NCBI GenBank assembly: GCA_016704655.1
Contig: JADIZR010000022.1
Span: 124,001-188,000 of the forward strand
Length of the DNA stretch: 64,000 nucleotides
Origin: Pseudomonadota bacterium
GTDB taxonomy: Bacteria; Pseudomonadota; Gammaproteobacteria; Steroidobacterales; Steroidobacteraceae
Reading direction: 5' to 3'
Both the position numbers and the translations under genes were made by a program. Of the stretch, positions 63,412-64,000 are shown in pieces (position 1 is the first letter of the stretch; each line of letters opens with the position of its first letter). Below the pieces are notes generated by a model. That model did no database searches, had not been told where the DNA came from, and saw only the letters and a list, made by a program, of their open reading frames with translations.

Positions 63412-64000
63412 CTACCAGCCGCAGGTCTCGCCCTTGTTCTGCTCCCTGAGCCAGTCCTGCAACGGCTTGAAGTATTCGATGATCGCCGAGCCGTCCATCT
63501 GCCGCGTGCCTGTCAGCTCATAGAGCGTGTCCTGCCACGGCTGGCTTGCACCCTTGGCGAGCATCGCGCTGAACTTCCTGCCCGCTTCCTCGTTGCCGAA
63601 GATCGAGCACTCCGACAGCGGACCCTTGTACCCAGCCGCTTCGCACAGCGCTTTCTGGAACTGGAACTGCATGATGAACGACAGGAAGTAGCGTGTGTAC
63701 GGCGTGTTACCCGGGACGTGGTACTTCGCGCCCGGGTCGAAGTCGGTTTCGGTGCGCTCGACCGGCGGACGGATGCCCTGGTACTTCTCACGCAGCGCCC
63801 ACCACGCCGCATTGTAATTCTCCGGCTGCACCTGGCCCGAGAACACCTGCCAGCGCCACTCGTCGATCATCTTGCCGAACGGCAGGAACGCGATCTTCTC
63901 CAGCGCCATCTTCATCTGCTGGTTGATGACTGCTTCCCTGCCGGGCTTCGATTCGGGCACCAGGCCGATCTGCGCGAGGTACGCGGGCGTCATCGACAGC
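63412..64000 (-). CDS. peptidase family M2 (angiotensin-converting-enzyme-like), 3' part
   Basis: The open frame continues past the right edge (at least 195 residues visible), so the N-terminal part with the HExxH zinc motif lies outside. The visible C-terminal part matches M2 peptidases: ALEKIAFLPFGKMIDEWRWQ, VFSGQVQPENYNAAWWALRE, KYQGIRPPV, DFDPGAKYHVPGNTPYTRYF, and LSFIMQFQFQKALCEAAG. Bacterial M2 enzymes are secreted or periplasmic dipeptidyl carboxypeptidases. The ATG at 63993 is internal to the gene. Confidence 0.92.
   Translation of the reverse strand, partial: LSMTPAYLAQIGLVPESKPGREAVINQQMKMALEKIAFLPFGKMIDEWRWQVFSGQVQPENYNAAWWALREKYQGIRPPVERTETDFDPGAKYHVPGNTPYTRYFLSFIMQFQFQKALCEAAGYKGPLSECSIFGNEEAGRKFSAMLAKGASQPWQDTLYELTGTRQMDGSAIIEYFKPLQDWLREQNKGETCGW

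Overview
The window is high-GC gammaproteobacterial chromosome. Signs of this are a gyrB with the long gammaproteobacterial insert, separate glyQ and glyS subunits, the rhodanese-grxC-secB-gpsA cluster, envC next to ctpA, and glnA beside ntrBC. Gene content would fit a free-living aerobic heterotroph of a Xanthomonadales/Nevskiales/Steroidobacteraceae-like lineage, but I cannot fix the genus. gyrB and glyQS lie near oriC in relatives, so the left edge is probably origin-proximal. I see no rRNA, tRNA, IS element, prophage or CRISPR array.

Left part (1-21 kb): the 3' part of gyrB; a PPOx-type flavoprotein followed by a radical SAM/SPASM protein; a TetR-controlled tripartite efflux operon (tetR-hlyD-permease-ATPase-nodT, with ATGA overlaps or a 1-nt gap between genes and a palindromic operator candidate); a 1032-residue secreted metzincin-like protein that looks like two genes read as one; a Reg_prop sensor kinase with a NarL-type regulator; an ECF sigma factor with a membrane-anchored putative anti-sigma factor; a secreted protein; and a PQQ dehydrogenase. 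Three genes here (ATPase, secreted protein, PQQ dehydrogenase) are each split by a single frameshift but otherwise intact, which points to residual indel errors or very recent lesions.

Middle part (21-43 kb): cytochrome c, a TfoX-N protein, the glyQ-glyS-plsC-SLC13 operon, a sulfate-type permease (SulP), an SDR, EcsC- and UbiB-type proteins, an orphan sulfoacetaldehyde acetyltransferase (xsc), a DUF2950/DUF3300 pair, and the nitrogen block glnA-(DUF4124)-ntrB-ntrC. A good sigma-54 promoter candidate and possible NtrC sites precede glnA. The 3' end of glyQ is built from two perfect palindromes that add about 36 codons to the protein.

Right part (43-64 kb): an MDR oxidoreductase, class 1B-like pyrD, a CBS protein, trmL, gpsA-secB-grxC-rhodanese, envC, a GGDEF/EAL protein, ctpA, MAPEG, holin-like and EamA proteins, an OPT transporter divergent from an SDR, a ParD/ParE-type toxin-antitoxin pair with an inverted-repeat operator candidate, a tonB-exbB-exbD-ykvA-TPP decarboxylase operon, and the C-terminal part of an M2 peptidase at the right edge.

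Most of the window is ordinary core chromosome. The most unusual signals are the palindrome-built GlyQ tail, the AT-rich patch inside the gyrB TOPRIM region, the apparent two-gene fusion at 9.5-12.6 kb, and the cluster of single-indel frameshifts.
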